Source: Thermoleophilales bacterium
GTDB taxonomy: Bacteria; Actinomycetota; Thermoleophilia; Solirubrobacterales; 70-9
Length of the DNA: 64,000 nt
Reading direction: 5' to 3'
Assembly: GCA_020636895.1 (NCBI GenBank)
Contig: JACJWZ010000001.1
Location: forward strand, 1,479,501-1,543,500
Notes under the pieces: model-generated
The model's input: only the letters and a program-made list of their open reading frames with translations
The model's database searches: none
Told to the model about the DNA's origin: nothing
Part shown: positions 33,964 to 41,894 of the stretch, piece after piece
How positions within the stretch are numbered: the first letter of the stretch is position 1
Layout of the letters: each line of letters opens with the position of its first letter
Position numbers and translations under genes: made by a program

Positions 33964-34800
33964 TTGTCCGCCCCGCGTAGAAAGGTCGCTGCCCTCGCCG
34001 CCTCGCTGAGCGTCTGCGCGCTCGCGATCGCGCCCGCGACGGCGGCCGCCGGAGCCATCGCTCCGGAGTCGCCGGCGAGCTCCAGCGCGGACGCCACCCA
34101 GACGATGTACTGGATCGGCCTCGTCGTCTCCCTCGTCGTCATCGTCGGGATCGCAGCAGCCCTTCTGCGCGCCGTCTTCAAGCGCGGCTCCGACGAGGAC
34201 GAGCCCGAGCACCGCACCCGGGGCGCCGCGAGCGCGCAGCGCCGCGTCGGCATCGGCATCGGCGCCGTCGCCCTGGTCCTGTTCGTCGTCGGCATCGTCT
34301 TCACCGAGCGGACCAGCGACGTCGGCGCCTCCGAGGCGGATCCGATCTCGATCGAGGTGACCGGCCAGCAGTGGCTGTGGCGTTACGAGTACCCGGAGGC
34401 CGACGACACCTCCGACGGGTTCTCCACCGACACCCCATACAGCTACTACGACCTCGTGATCCCCGTGGACACCCCGATCACGCTGAACATCGGCTCCACC
34501 GACGTGATCCACCGTTGGTGGGTGCCGGCGCTGACGCGCGCCGTCGACGCGGTCCCGGGCGCCCGCCAGTCGGTCACCTTCACAGCCGACGAGGAGGGAA
34601 CCTACGACGGTCGCTCCACGGAGTTCTCCGGACCCGGATACGCGACGATGCGGACCGCCGTGCACGTCGTATCCGAGGACGAGTACCAGGCTTTCCTGAA
34701 GGAGCGCACCGCCGACATCAAGGCGGCCCGCGCCGCCATCCAGGAGAAGGTCGATGCCGGCACCGCGCCCGGCGTCGCGCTCGAGGAGGCTGGCAAGTAG
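33964..34800 (+). CDS. Cytochrome oxidase subunit II homologue lacking CuA ligands
   Basis: 278 residues: signal peptide (about 5-28), two membrane helices (about 48-70 and 97-113) and a cupredoxin domain. The fold markers VTGQQWLWRYEYP and DVIHRWWVPAL are well kept, including His183. In the CuA loop, however, the canonical C-x-E-x-C-x3-H-x2-M reads STEFSGPGYATM: Ser218, Ser222 and Tyr226 replace Cys, Cys and His, while Glu220 and Met229 stay. Loss of CuA is normal in quinol oxidases, but its partner subunit I has also lost its cofactor ligands. TTG start chosen from TAGAAT 8 nt upstream. The stop abuts the next ATG. Confidence 0.9.
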   Translation: MSAPRRKVAALAASLSVCALAIAPATAAAGAIAPESPASSSADATQTMYWIGLVVSLVVIVGIAAALLRAVFKRGSDEDEPEHRTRGAASAQRRVGIGIGAVALVLFVVGIVFTERTSDVGASEADPISIEVTGQQWLWRYEYPEADDTSDGFSTDTPYSYYDLVIPVDTPITLNIGSTDVIHRWWVPALTRAVDAVPGARQSVTFTADEEGTYDGRSTEFSGPGYATMRTAVHVVSEDEYQAFLKERTADIKAARAAIQEKVDAGTAPGVALEEAGK

Positions 34801-36579
34801 ATGGCCCCGCCGATCCAATCAGCCGCCCGTCCGGAGGTCGTCTCGGAGCAGATCCCGCGCCGCCAGCCGGCCTGGATCTCGCTGGTGACGAGCTCCGACC
34901 ACAAGCAGGTGGGGCGGATGTACGTCGCCACCTCGTTCTTCTTCGCGGCCATCGCGCTCACGCAGCTCGTGCTCATGCGGCTGCAGCTCATCGTCCCCGA
35001 GAACACCTTCATCCGCCCGGACGTCTTCGACCGGCTCTTCACCCCCTACGGGGTCACGGCGCTGCTGCTGTTCGCACTGCCGCTGGCGTTCGGGCTCTTC
35101 TCGGTCGTCGTGCCGCTGCAGATCGGCGCCCGCGGCATGGCCCTCCCCCGCGTCCATCACCTCTCGTACTGGCTCTACCTCTTCGGCGGCCTCGTCATCT
35201 ACCTCGCCTTCCTCTACCGGCCCGGCGAGGCGGGCACGGTGTCCCTGCCGCCCCTGGCGGGCGAGCACTTCCTGCCCGGGCACGGGAACGACGCCTGGAT
35301 CGTCGGCGTCGGAATCACCCTGATCGGCTTCGTCCTCTTCTCCGTCAACATGATCGCGACGCTGCGCGGCAGCCGCGCGCCCGGCATGGTCTGGCGCCGG
35401 ACGCCGCTTTTCTCGTGGTCGGCCGGGGTCGTCAGCTGGACGCTCCTGCTCGTCAGCCCGGTGATGATCGCGGCGCTGACGATGCTGATGATCGACCGCC
35501 ACTACGACGGGATCTTCTTCGACCCCAACCTCGGCGGCTCTCCGGTCCTCTACGAGCACCTGAGCTCGATCTTCCTCGCCGGCGCCTACATCTCGGTCGT
35601 GATCGCCGCCATGGGTGCGATCTCGGAGATCCTCCCCACCTTCTCGCGCCAGCCGCAGTTCGGGCACGGCACCGTCGCCGCTTCGATGGCGGCGCTCGCG
35701 CCCCTCGCCGTCCTCGCCTGGATGCAGAACATGGTCGCGGCGGCGATCCCCGTCGGCTTCCTCTACTTCGCGATGCTCATGGCGCTCCTGGCCGCCGTCC
35801 CAGCCGGCCTCGTCCTGTTCAACTGGCTCGGCACGCTGAGCGGCGGTGCACTGCGCCGCGGCGCACCGCTGACGTTCGCCCTCGGGGCGATCTTCCTCAC
35901 CTACACCGGCCTCGTCGGCGAGATGGTGCAGTCGATCCCGCCCGTGGGTTGGCAGCTCGGCAACACCGCCACCGCCTGGGGTGACACGCACGCGGCGCTG
36001 ATCGGCGCCGGCGTGTTCGGCGGCTTCGCGGCGCTGCACTACTGGTTCCCGAAGCTGTGCGGCCGGCGGATGGGCGACCAGCTGGCCGGCATGTCCTTCT
36101 GGGCCCTCTTCGTCGGCGCCATCGTGATGATCGTCCCGATGCAGATGGCGGGCCTGGAGGGGATGCCCGTCGATGTCTTCAAGTTCTACGAGGACTCTGG
36201 GCTCGACGCGCTCAACCTGATCGCGACGATCGGCAGCGTCATCTTCGCGATCGGCTTCCTGCTGACCATGATCAACGCCGCCATCAGCTACAACAAGGGC
36301 GTCGAGGTCGGGCCCGATCCGTGGCACGGCAGCACCCTCGAGTGGTTCACCCCCTCACCGCCCCCGGTCCACAACTTCGACCTCGTGCCCGACGTCCGCA
36401 GCACCGAGCCGCTCAACGACATCCGCGAGGCGATCCGCAGCCGGGAAACCCGCTGGACGCCGCCTCCCGCCCGGGTCGCTGAGCCCGAGGCGACCCCCGT
36501 CGCCGCCGCCGGCGCCGCGGAGGCCGAGGATGCGGAGGCACCCGGCTCCGAGGACGAGGGCGACGGCCCGGTAGCCTGA
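34801..36579 (+). CDS. Cytochrome oxidase subunit I homologue lacking most heme and CuB ligands
   Basis: 592 residues with about twelve membrane helices and clear family backbone (VPLQIGARGMALPR, NWLGTL, HYWFPKLCGR, MQMAGLEGMP). Compared by eye with the canonical subunit I at 42790-44730, the heme a His becomes Tyr83. The CuB His becomes Ala260 and the crosslinked Tyr becomes Ile264. The CuB His-His pair becomes Gln309-Asn310, and of the helix-X His pair only His397 seems to remain. It should not reduce oxygen. A 60-residue Ala/Glu tail follows. Translation is continuous from subunit II (no gap) and leads to ctaB. Confidence 0.92.
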   Translation: MAPPIQSAARPEVVSEQIPRRQPAWISLVTSSDHKQVGRMYVATSFFFAAIALTQLVLMRLQLIVPENTFIRPDVFDRLFTPYGVTALLLFALPLAFGLFSVVVPLQIGARGMALPRVHHLSYWLYLFGGLVIYLAFLYRPGEAGTVSLPPLAGEHFLPGHGNDAWIVGVGITLIGFVLFSVNMIATLRGSRAPGMVWRRTPLFSWSAGVVSWTLLLVSPVMIAALTMLMIDRHYDGIFFDPNLGGSPVLYEHLSSIFLAGAYISVVIAAMGAISEILPTFSRQPQFGHGTVAASMAALAPLAVLAWMQNMVAAAIPVGFLYFAMLMALLAAVPAGLVLFNWLGTLSGGALRRGAPLTFALGAIFLTYTGLVGEMVQSIPPVGWQLGNTATAWGDTHAALIGAGVFGGFAALHYWFPKLCGRRMGDQLAGMSFWALFVGAIVMIVPMQMAGLEGMPVDVFKFYEDSGLDALNLIATIGSVIFAIGFLLTMINAAISYNKGVEVGPDPWHGSTLEWFTPSPPPVHNFDLVPDVRSTEPLNDIREAIRSRETRWTPPPARVAEPEATPVAAAGAAEAEDAEAPGSEDEGDGPVA

Positions 36580-36631
36580 TCGCATGCCCGCCTCCGTGAG
36601 CGACTCGCGCCCGGCGGCGAGCTGAAGCGCC

Positions 36632-37621
36632 ATGGAGTCCTCAGCAGGCATCGCAGAGCGAAGTGGGACCGCCCTCCGCGGCGGTGAGCGCCCGCGAGCG
36701 CGCCGGCCGGAGCGTCGGCCCGAGCATCACGCCGCTGAAGCGGCGCCCGGCCTGATCGCGCACACGCGCGACTACGTGGCGCTGACGAAGCCGCGGATCA
36801 TCTCTCTGCTCCTGTGGACGACCGTGATGACGATGTTCGTCGCCCGTCCCACCGGCCTCGCGCTCTCGACCGTGCTCTGGACCTGCCTGGGCGGCTATCT
36901 CGCCGCCGGAGGCGCGGGCGCCATCAACCACTACATCGACCGCGACATCGACGCCCGCATGGGCCGTACGCGCGGCCGGCCGATCGTCTCCGGGCGCATC
37001 GAGCCGGTGCACGCGCTCGTCTTCGGGATCGCGCTCGGCGTGATCGCGACGGTCCAGCTCGCGGTCACGGTCAACGCGCTCGCGGCGGCGCTCGCGCTCG
37101 CCGGGCTGCTCGGCTACACGCTGATGTACACGGCGTGGCTGAAGCCGCGCACCCCGCAGAACATCGTCATCGGCGGCGCCGCCGGGGCGATCCCGCCGCT
37201 GGTCGGCTGGGCGGCCGCGACCGGAAGCCTCACCATCGACGCGATCTACCCCTTCGCGATCATCTTCCTGTGGACGCCGCCGCACTTCTGGGCGCTGGCC
37301 CTGCTCATCTCCGACGACTACGAGCGCACCGGGGTGCCGATGATGCCCGTCGTCCGCGGTGCCGACTACACGCGGACCCGCATCCTCGCCTACTCGGTCG
37401 TCCTCGTGACTTTCACGATCGTGCCGGTGATCACCGGGCTGTTCGGCGGGATCTATCTCGCGGCCGCCGTCGTCCTCGGGGGCGCCTTCATCATCGGCGC
37501 CGCGCGCCTCCTCCGCGACCACTCCCGCAGGTCCGCACTGCGCCTCTATCTCGGGTCCCTCGCCTACCTGTTCCTGCTCTTCGCCGCCATGGCGGCCGAC
37601 AGGGTCATCGCCTTCTGGTAG
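36632..37621 (+). CDS. ctaB: Protoheme IX farnesyltransferase (heme O synthase)
   Basis: 329 residues, UbiA-type prenyltransferase with about nine helices after a 45-residue hydrophilic lead. The first Asp motif is INHYIDRDIDARMGRT, and the second loop reads DDYERTGVPMMPVV. KPRTPQNIVIGG and WTPPHFWALAL are further heme O synthase signatures. It farnesylates heme B to heme O for heme A/O-containing oxidases. It is the only ctaB in the window, so it may serve the canonical oxidase although it sits in the operon of the degenerate one. Confidence 0.95.
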   Translation: MESSAGIAERSGTALRGGERPRARRPERRPEHHAAEAAPGLIAHTRDYVALTKPRIISLLLWTTVMTMFVARPTGLALSTVLWTCLGGYLAAGGAGAINHYIDRDIDARMGRTRGRPIVSGRIEPVHALVFGIALGVIATVQLAVTVNALAAALALAGLLGYTLMYTAWLKPRTPQNIVIGGAAGAIPPLVGWAAATGSLTIDAIYPFAIIFLWTPPHFWALALLISDDYERTGVPMMPVVRGADYTRTRILAYSVVLVTFTIVPVITGLFGGIYLAAAVVLGGAFIIGAARLLRDHSRRSALRLYLGSLAYLFLLFAAMAADRVIAFW

Positions 37622-37634
37622 ATAATCGGCCTGC

Positions 37635-37745
37635 ATGGACCGCAGTCGCGCAAAAGGCAACATCCGCGCGGGCCTCTGGGCCCTCGCTTTCGCGCTGATC
37701 GCGTTCGCCCTGGCCTTCTACGTGGCGGTCCTCTACGTCGGCTGA
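37635..37745 (+). CDS. 36-residue single-helix membrane peptide
   Basis: ATG to TGA gives a short basic N-terminus (MDRSRAKGNIRAG) and one membrane helix (LWALAFALIAFALAFYVAVLY). It follows ctaB by 13 bp, and its stop overlaps the next ATG (TGATG), so it is embedded in the operon. Its size and place resemble the tiny accessory subunits of terminal oxidases. GATAAT 8 nt upstream could also give it its own leaderless transcript. Function is inferred from context only. Confidence 0.6.
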   Translation: MDRSRAKGNIRAGLWALAFALIAFALAFYVAVLYVG

Positions 37746-38017
37746 TGCCGGAGCGAGCGATGCAGGATTCCGAGCCCACCGAGCTGATCTACGTCCCAGG
37801 CGCCTCCTGGGCTCCGATCATCGTCGCGGCCGCGATCACGGCGTTCGCGGCCGGCACCTTCATGGGCTGGTTCCTGTGGCTGGTCGGCGCCTTCCTGCTG
37901 CTCATCGGCGCCCGCTCCTGGTGGAAGAGCTCGAGCGACGAGATCTCGCGGATGCGCCGCGAGCAGCACACCGACACGGCCGTGATCCCGGCTCAGCCGG
38001 TCCGCCGCGCCGAGTAG
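37745..38017 (+). CDS. Small two-helix membrane protein, oxidase-associated by context
   Basis: 90 residues with two closely spaced helices (about 21-40 and 42-57), SWAPIIVAAAI at the start of the first and ARSWWKSSSDEISRMRRE after the second. The layout is like actinobacterial oxidase subunit IV (CtaF) proteins, but the similarity is weak and unproven. It is coupled to the 36-residue gene by a 1-bp overlap and closes the operon. Confidence 0.6.
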   Translation: MPERAMQDSEPTELIYVPGASWAPIIVAAAITAFAAGTFMGWFLWLVGAFLLLIGARSWWKSSSDEISRMRREQHTDTAVIPAQPVRRAE

Positions 38018-38104
38018 CCGACGCCCGGTCGCTGCTCGGTTCGGCTCAGCGTCGGCGCCTGCTCCCCACACGGCCACCGACCGCGGGTTTCGCCCCCATG
38101 CGTG

Positions 38105-38318
38105 GCTCAACCATCGACGCATGGCGCTTTTCCCACGCATACGGTGGAAAAGGCGCCACGCGCTTGGGACGATGGGCACCGAAGGGGAGCATCGAAGCTG
38201 CGGCAGGAGGCCGGCCGCCACCGGGAGCTCCAGACCCCCTTCGGTGCAGGTCGAGCAGACGCAAGGCTCCTTTTCCACGTATTCGGTGGAAAAGGAGCCA
38301 CGCGCCGTCATCGCAAGC
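38105..38318. repeat. 213-bp palindromic repeat unit 1
   Basis: Unit layout: GCTCAACCATCGACG lead; palindrome P1 around ACGCATACGGTGG; a 12-bp inverted repeat GCACCGAAGGGG (38176-38187) / CCCCTTCGGTGC (38236-38247); palindrome P2 with perfect 14-bp arms GGCTCCTTTTCCAC / GTGGAAAAGGAGCC (38265-38299) around GTATTCG. Confidence 0.85.
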
Positions 38319-38530
38319 GCTCAACCATCGACGCGTGGCGCTAATTCCACGCATACGGTGGAAAAGGCGACACGCGCTTGGGGCGATGGGCACCGAAGGG
38401 GAGCATCGAAGCTGCGCCTGAGGCCGGCCGCCACCGGGAGCTCCAGACCCCCTTCGGTGCAGATCGAGCCGACGCAAGGCTCCTTTTCCACGTATTCGGT
38501 GGAAAAGGAGCCAAGCGCTGGAGCTGGGGC
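38319..38530. repeat. 213-bp palindromic repeat unit 2
   Basis: Tandem copy of unit 1 at about 95% identity by eye. P2 arms are again perfect (38478-38491 and 38499-38512), and in P1 the TTTTCC of unit 1 reads AATTCC. Confidence 0.85.
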
Positions 38531-38593
38531 GCTCAAACCATCGACGCGTGGCGCAAATTCCACGCATACGGTGGAAAAGGCGCCACGCGCTGG
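38531..38593. repeat. 213-bp repeat unit 3, partial
   Basis: Only the lead and P1 (TTCCAC-GCATACG-GTGGAA) are present, then the sequence diverges into short CGGCCTCACCAGG-type repeats. The remainder up to 38739 shows no gene. Confidence 0.8.
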
Positions 38594-38739
38594 CCTCACC
38601 AGGCGCCCTACGGCCTCACCAGGGCGCATTGGTGCCTCGCCGGACGCTTCAGCGTCGACGTGCGGCGGGCGGGCGCCTCACGCGCCTCACGCGCGGTGGC
38701 CCAGCGCCGCTTCGTGCGCCTGGACCGTTCAGCGAACCC

Positions 38740-39141
38740 CTACCCCGGCGTCATCGCCGAGGTGGCGCCCTCCTGCGTCCAGACGCGCATGATGTCGCGC
38801 ATCGAGAGCATCCCGACGATCTCCGGACCCTCGACGATGACCAGGTGGCGGATCCGGCGGGCCGCCATCTCGGAGGCGGCTCGCTCGAGGCTCCAGTCGG
38901 GCGAGGCGGTGATGACCGAATCGCTCACGTGGTCGCCCACGCGCTCGGAATCAGGGTCCTGGCCGGCGCCGACCGAGCGCAACACGTCACGCTCGCTGAT
39001 GATCCGCGGCCCCGGAGACTCCTCGTCTAGCACCACCGCTGCCCCGACTCCACGCTCGCTCATCATTCGCGCGGCCTCACGCAGCGTGTGGCCGAGACCC
39101 ACCGTCAGGACCAGGTCCGACATGCCCTCCCGTACTTCCAT
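38740..39141 (-). CDS. CBS-domain pair protein
   Basis: 133 residues forming two CBS motifs (a Bateman module): TLREAARMMSERGVGAAVVLDE with IISERDVLRSV, and SLERAASEMAARRIRHLVIVEG with IVGMLSMRDIMR. Such modules bind adenine nucleotides and regulate partners, but no enzymatic domain is attached. The ATG at 39141 has GGAG 6 nt upstream; another ATG lies at 39123. A longer frame upstream overlaps the cytochrome gene and is rejected. Confidence 0.85.
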   Translation of the reverse strand: MEVREGMSDLVLTVGLGHTLREAARMMSERGVGAAVVLDEESPGPRIISERDVLRSVGAGQDPDSERVGDHVSDSVITASPDWSLERAASEMAARRIRHLVIVEGPEIVGMLSMRDIMRVWTQEGATSAMTPG

Positions 39142-39253
39142 CGCTCGCTCCAGCGCTCCTTCCTCGTCGCCGCATTCCCATGCGCCATTTGTGCTGATCG
39201 GCTCAAGCCTATCCCATGCTCGAGGCGCCGGTTCTCGCAGCCTCCCGGATGGA

Positions 39254-39259
39254 TAGGAT
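39254..39259 (+). promoter_or_regulatory. Probable -10 element
   Basis: TAGGAT lies 9 nt before the GTG at 39269. Confidence 0.45.
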
Positions 39260-39268
39260 TCACGCCTC

Positions 39269-40018
39269 GTGAACGGAGCCCGTCTCAAGTCCGCCTTGGC
39301 GATCGTCCTCGGCACAGTCGCCGTCGCCGCGATCAGCGGTTGCGATGCCAAGGAGAACGCCGACCTCGCCAACGGTCGCCAGCTCTTCAAGTCGGACTGC
39401 GGCGTCTGCCACGCGCTCAAGGAGGCGGGGACCACGGCCACGGTCGGACCGGACCTCGACGCGGCCTTCGCCGCCTCACGCGCCGCCGGTATGGACAACG
39501 ACACGATCGAGGGCGTCGTCGCCGACCAGATCGCCGAGCCCCGCGTGACGGACGAGGCGGACCCGAGCTACATGCCCGCGGGCATCGTCGAGGGTCAGGA
39601 CGCCGAGGACGTCTCCGCCTACGTCGGCTCCGTCGCCGGCGTGCCCGGCATCGAGCCCCCCACCGCCCCCGGCGGACCGGGTGGTCAGATCTTCGCCAAC
39701 AACGGTTGCACCGCCTGCCACACCCTCGGCGTGGCTCAGAGCGCCGGCAATGTGGGCCCCAACCTCGACGACGTGCTCCCGGGACAGAGCCCCGACCAGA
39801 TCCGTCAGGACATCGTCGACCCCGGTGCCAAGATCGCGGCCGGCTTCGACAACATCATGCCCGCAACCTACGGCGACTCGATCCCGTCAGAGGACCTCGA
39901 CAAGCTGATCAACTTCCTCTCCACCTGCGCCGGCATCGGCAGCAGCGGCGACGAGGGTGACGCGAACATCCAGTTCAACGACGACGGCTCCTGCGTCGCC
40001 CCCGGCGGCGGCAAGTAG
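39269..40018 (+). CDS. Diheme cytochrome c lipoprotein
   Basis: 249 residues. A lipobox (ISGC, Cys25) should anchor it to the outer face of the membrane. Two class I cytochrome c domains follow: CGVCH at 44-48 with candidate Met ligand in YMPAG (Met102), and CTACH at 147-151 with Met in DNIMPATY. It probably carries electrons to the CuA-containing oxidase encoded at 41.3-45.6 kb. It lies between the two oxidase gene sets. Confidence 0.92.
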   Translation: MNGARLKSALAIVLGTVAVAAISGCDAKENADLANGRQLFKSDCGVCHALKEAGTTATVGPDLDAAFAASRAAGMDNDTIEGVVADQIAEPRVTDEADPSYMPAGIVEGQDAEDVSAYVGSVAGVPGIEPPTAPGGPGGQIFANNGCTACHTLGVAQSAGNVGPNLDDVLPGQSPDQIRQDIVDPGAKIAAGFDNIMPATYGDSIPSEDLDKLINFLSTCAGIGSSGDEGDANIQFNDDGSCVAPGGGK

Positions 40019-40024
40019 CGAAGC

Positions 40025-40282
40025 TCAGTCGCGGCGGGAACCGGGGTCTTCGGACTCGTCGTTCTCGCCCAGCCCGACCCGGAGCCAATTCGCGGCCGCC
40101 CAGAGGCCGACGAGGGCGGCGACGAGGCCGACCACGATCCCGGCCCAGCTCCCGACGAGCTCAGCCGCAGCGACGACCAGACCCGCGGCGACCATGAACA
40201 TGACGAGGATCCTGAACGCATCCGCCTCGTTCTTGAACGGGTTGCGCCATTCGCGCTGCTCGCGGCCGTCGCTCGTGCCCAT
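40025..40282 (-). CDS. Small two-helix membrane protein (AtpZ/AtpI-like layout)
   Basis: 85 residues from the ATG at 40282: hydrophilic N-terminus, then two helices (FRILVMFMVAAGLVVAAAEL and GIVVGLVAALVGLWAAANW) and an acidic tail. The layout is like AtpZ/AtpI, but no ATP synthase genes are nearby and the resemblance is general. It ends 6 bp from the cytochrome gene, convergently. Confidence 0.55.
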   Translation of the reverse strand: MGTSDGREQREWRNPFKNEADAFRILVMFMVAAGLVVAAAELVGSWAGIVVGLVAALVGLWAAANWLRVGLGENDESEDPGSRRD

Positions 40283-40313
40283 GCGACGATTCTCGCAGGG
40301 AGTACCCGCCAAG

Positions 40314-40319
40314 TAGGTT
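40314..40319 (+). promoter_or_regulatory. Probable -10 element, leaderless
   Basis: TAGGTT lies 6 nt before the GTG at 40326. Confidence 0.5.
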
Positions 40320-40325
40320 TCCCGG

Positions 40326-40823
40326 GTGCGCATCGCCCTCTACGCGCTCGCCGCGCTCGTCGGCATCGTCATCGCGCTGCTCGGCGACGATCCGCTGTGG
40401 ATCCCCACGGTGCTGGCGCTGCTCGCGTTCCCCTTCGCCGCGGCCGTCGCCGACCGTGAATCGCGCCGCGCCCGGGGTCCAAGCGCCGCACCGTTGCTCC
40501 CAGCCATGCTCACAGCGCTCTCAGGAGGCTTCCTGGCGACTCTGGCCCTTCGGTTGGCGGTGGATGCCCCCGGATGGCTCAGCACGACCGCAGCGGACTG
40601 CGGAGGGCCCTCAACGGGCGTCCAGCAGCTCGTCCTGTGGGCCGCGGCGCTCGTCTTCTTCCTCGCAGCGTTCCCGCCGGGAGTCACCGTGCTGAACATC
40701 GGCCGCCGTCTGAGCCCAGGCGATCACAGCGAGCGCGAGTCCCCGCCGCTGATCCTCTACCCCGTCGCAGTCGCGGTCTCGGGGCTCGCCCTGGTCGCCG
40801 CCGGCTACGTGACGACCTGCTGA
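40326..40823 (+). CDS. Membrane protein, four to five helices
   Basis: 165 residues, mostly hydrophobic, with helices at about 1-20, 25-45, 58-78, 98-115 and 140-160, and a Cys as last residue. No family recognised. A GCCGC-CGAA-GCGGC hairpin directly after the stop could serve as a weak terminator. Confidence 0.6.
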   Translation: MRIALYALAALVGIVIALLGDDPLWIPTVLALLAFPFAAAVADRESRRARGPSAAPLLPAMLTALSGGFLATLALRLAVDAPGWLSTTAADCGGPSTGVQQLVLWAAALVFFLAAFPPGVTVLNIGRRLSPGDHSERESPPLILYPVAVAVSGLALVAAGYVTTC

Positions 40824-40858
40824 AGCCGCCGAAGCGGCGGACCTGATGAGATGACGGC

Positions 40859-41179
40859 ATGACCCTGCACCGCGCTCGCCCCGGGATCGGCCGCCCGCCG
40901 GACAAGGCCGACCACGCAGCTCAGGCCAAGGGCGAGCTCAGCGAGCAGCGCGCGAAGGAGATCTGCGACCACCTGGGCGCGACGCACGCCGACCGCGAGA
41001 CGCATCAGTGGATGCCGCGACGCACCGACAACGGCTGGCAGGTCGTGAAGATCGCCGTGCCGCCGCCGGAGGACAACCTGACGGCGGAGACCCGCGCCGA
41101 CGAACGACCCGAGGTCGGTGAGGATCCCCGCGACGCGCTCGGCCGCAACGTCGGCGGCCCCTGGGGCGGCACCGGCTAG
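40859..41179 (+). CDS. Small soluble hypothetical protein
   Basis: 106 residues, hydrophilic, no membrane helix. Segments such as RAKEICDHLGATHADRETHQW and GWQVVKIAVPPP suggest a small folded domain, then an acidic Gly-rich end. It is the last gene before the convergent oxidase operon. No function recognised; the coding call rests on codon pattern and position. Confidence 0.55.
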   Translation: MTLHRARPGIGRPPDKADHAAQAKGELSEQRAKEICDHLGATHADRETHQWMPRRTDNGWQVVKIAVPPPEDNLTAETRADERPEVGEDPRDALGRNVGGPWGGTG

Positions 41180-41264
41180 AGCCGGGTGAGCGCACGCGCT
41201 CGCCCGCCATGCGCCATGCACCCTCGGTGCGAGGGCGCCCCGCCCGATGTGGTCTGGAGCCTCG

Positions 41265-41894
41265 CTAGAGGATGTAGACCGTCACGTAGACGATGATCCA
41301 CATGACGTCGACGAAGTGCCAGTAGATGCCGGGCACCTCGACGCCGAGGTGGTCCTCCGCCTTCGTGCCGAAGTGACCGCGCCAAGCGCGGATATTGGCG
41401 AAGGAGAGAAGAAGCAGGCCGACGAACACGTGAGCGCCGTGAAGGCCGGTCAGACCGTAGAAGATCGAGCCGAAGGCGCCGTCGCGGGCGCTGAAGCCCA
41501 GGTGCACGTACTCGTTGATCTGGATGAAGAGGAACGTCGCTCCGAGTAGCCACGTCATCGCCAAGCCCATCTTCATCGCCTCGCGGTTGCCCTTGCGAGC
41601 GCCCTCGAGGGCCCAGTGGATGGTGAAGGAGGACGAGATCAGGATCGCCGTGTTGACGCCGGCGATCGCCTTCGGCAGCTCGAAGCCGTCTGGCGGCCAC
41701 ACGTCGGTCGGGTTGGAGACCTCCCGCAGGAAGAAGTAGGAGGCGAAGAACGCCCCGAACAGCATCGCCTCGGAGACGATGAAGAGGAGGATCCCGAGCG
41801 TCTGCCGGTCGATCTTCGAGGAGGAATGCGCCTCCGGCGGACCGTGGTGCTCGTGCGCGTGCGCGCTGCCCACGGCGATCGATGCGGACTCCAT
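41265..41894 (-). CDS. ctaE: Cytochrome c oxidase subunit III
   Basis: 209 residues with five helices, the short actinobacterial form. Landmarks: LGILLFIVSEAMLFGAFFASYF, then GARKGNREAMK, GLTGLHGAHVFVGL and the ending WHFVDVMWIIVYVTVYIL. Subunit III stabilises subunit I and its proton uptake. Its ATG overlaps the stop of the preceding unknown gene (ATGA), so translation is coupled. Confidence 0.94.
   Translation of the reverse strand: MESASIAVGSAHAHEHHGPPEAHSSSKIDRQTLGILLFIVSEAMLFGAFFASYFFLREVSNPTDVWPPDGFELPKAIAGVNTAILISSSFTIHWALEGARKGNREAMKMGLAMTWLLGATFLFIQINEYVHLGFSARDGAFGSIFYGLTGLHGAHVFVGLLLLSFANIRAWRGHFGTKAEDHLGVEVPGIYWHFVDVMWIIVYVTVYIL

Noticed and set aside
34801..36579. Explaining the odd oxidase as a sequencing error or pseudogene
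   Set aside because: The 592-codon frame is intact, substitutions are scattered exactly at ligand sites while structural motifs are kept, and subunit II shows matching changes.
38105..38593. CRISPR array
   Set aside because: Only 2.3 units of 213 bp with nested palindromes, no short identical repeats with unique spacers and no cas genes.
38046..38629. Several overlapping open frames on both strands through the 213-bp repeats (RGAFSTVCVE, FPRIRWKRRHAL types)
   Set aside because: They merely translate the palindromes; reading frames change with small indels between units and no start signals are seen.
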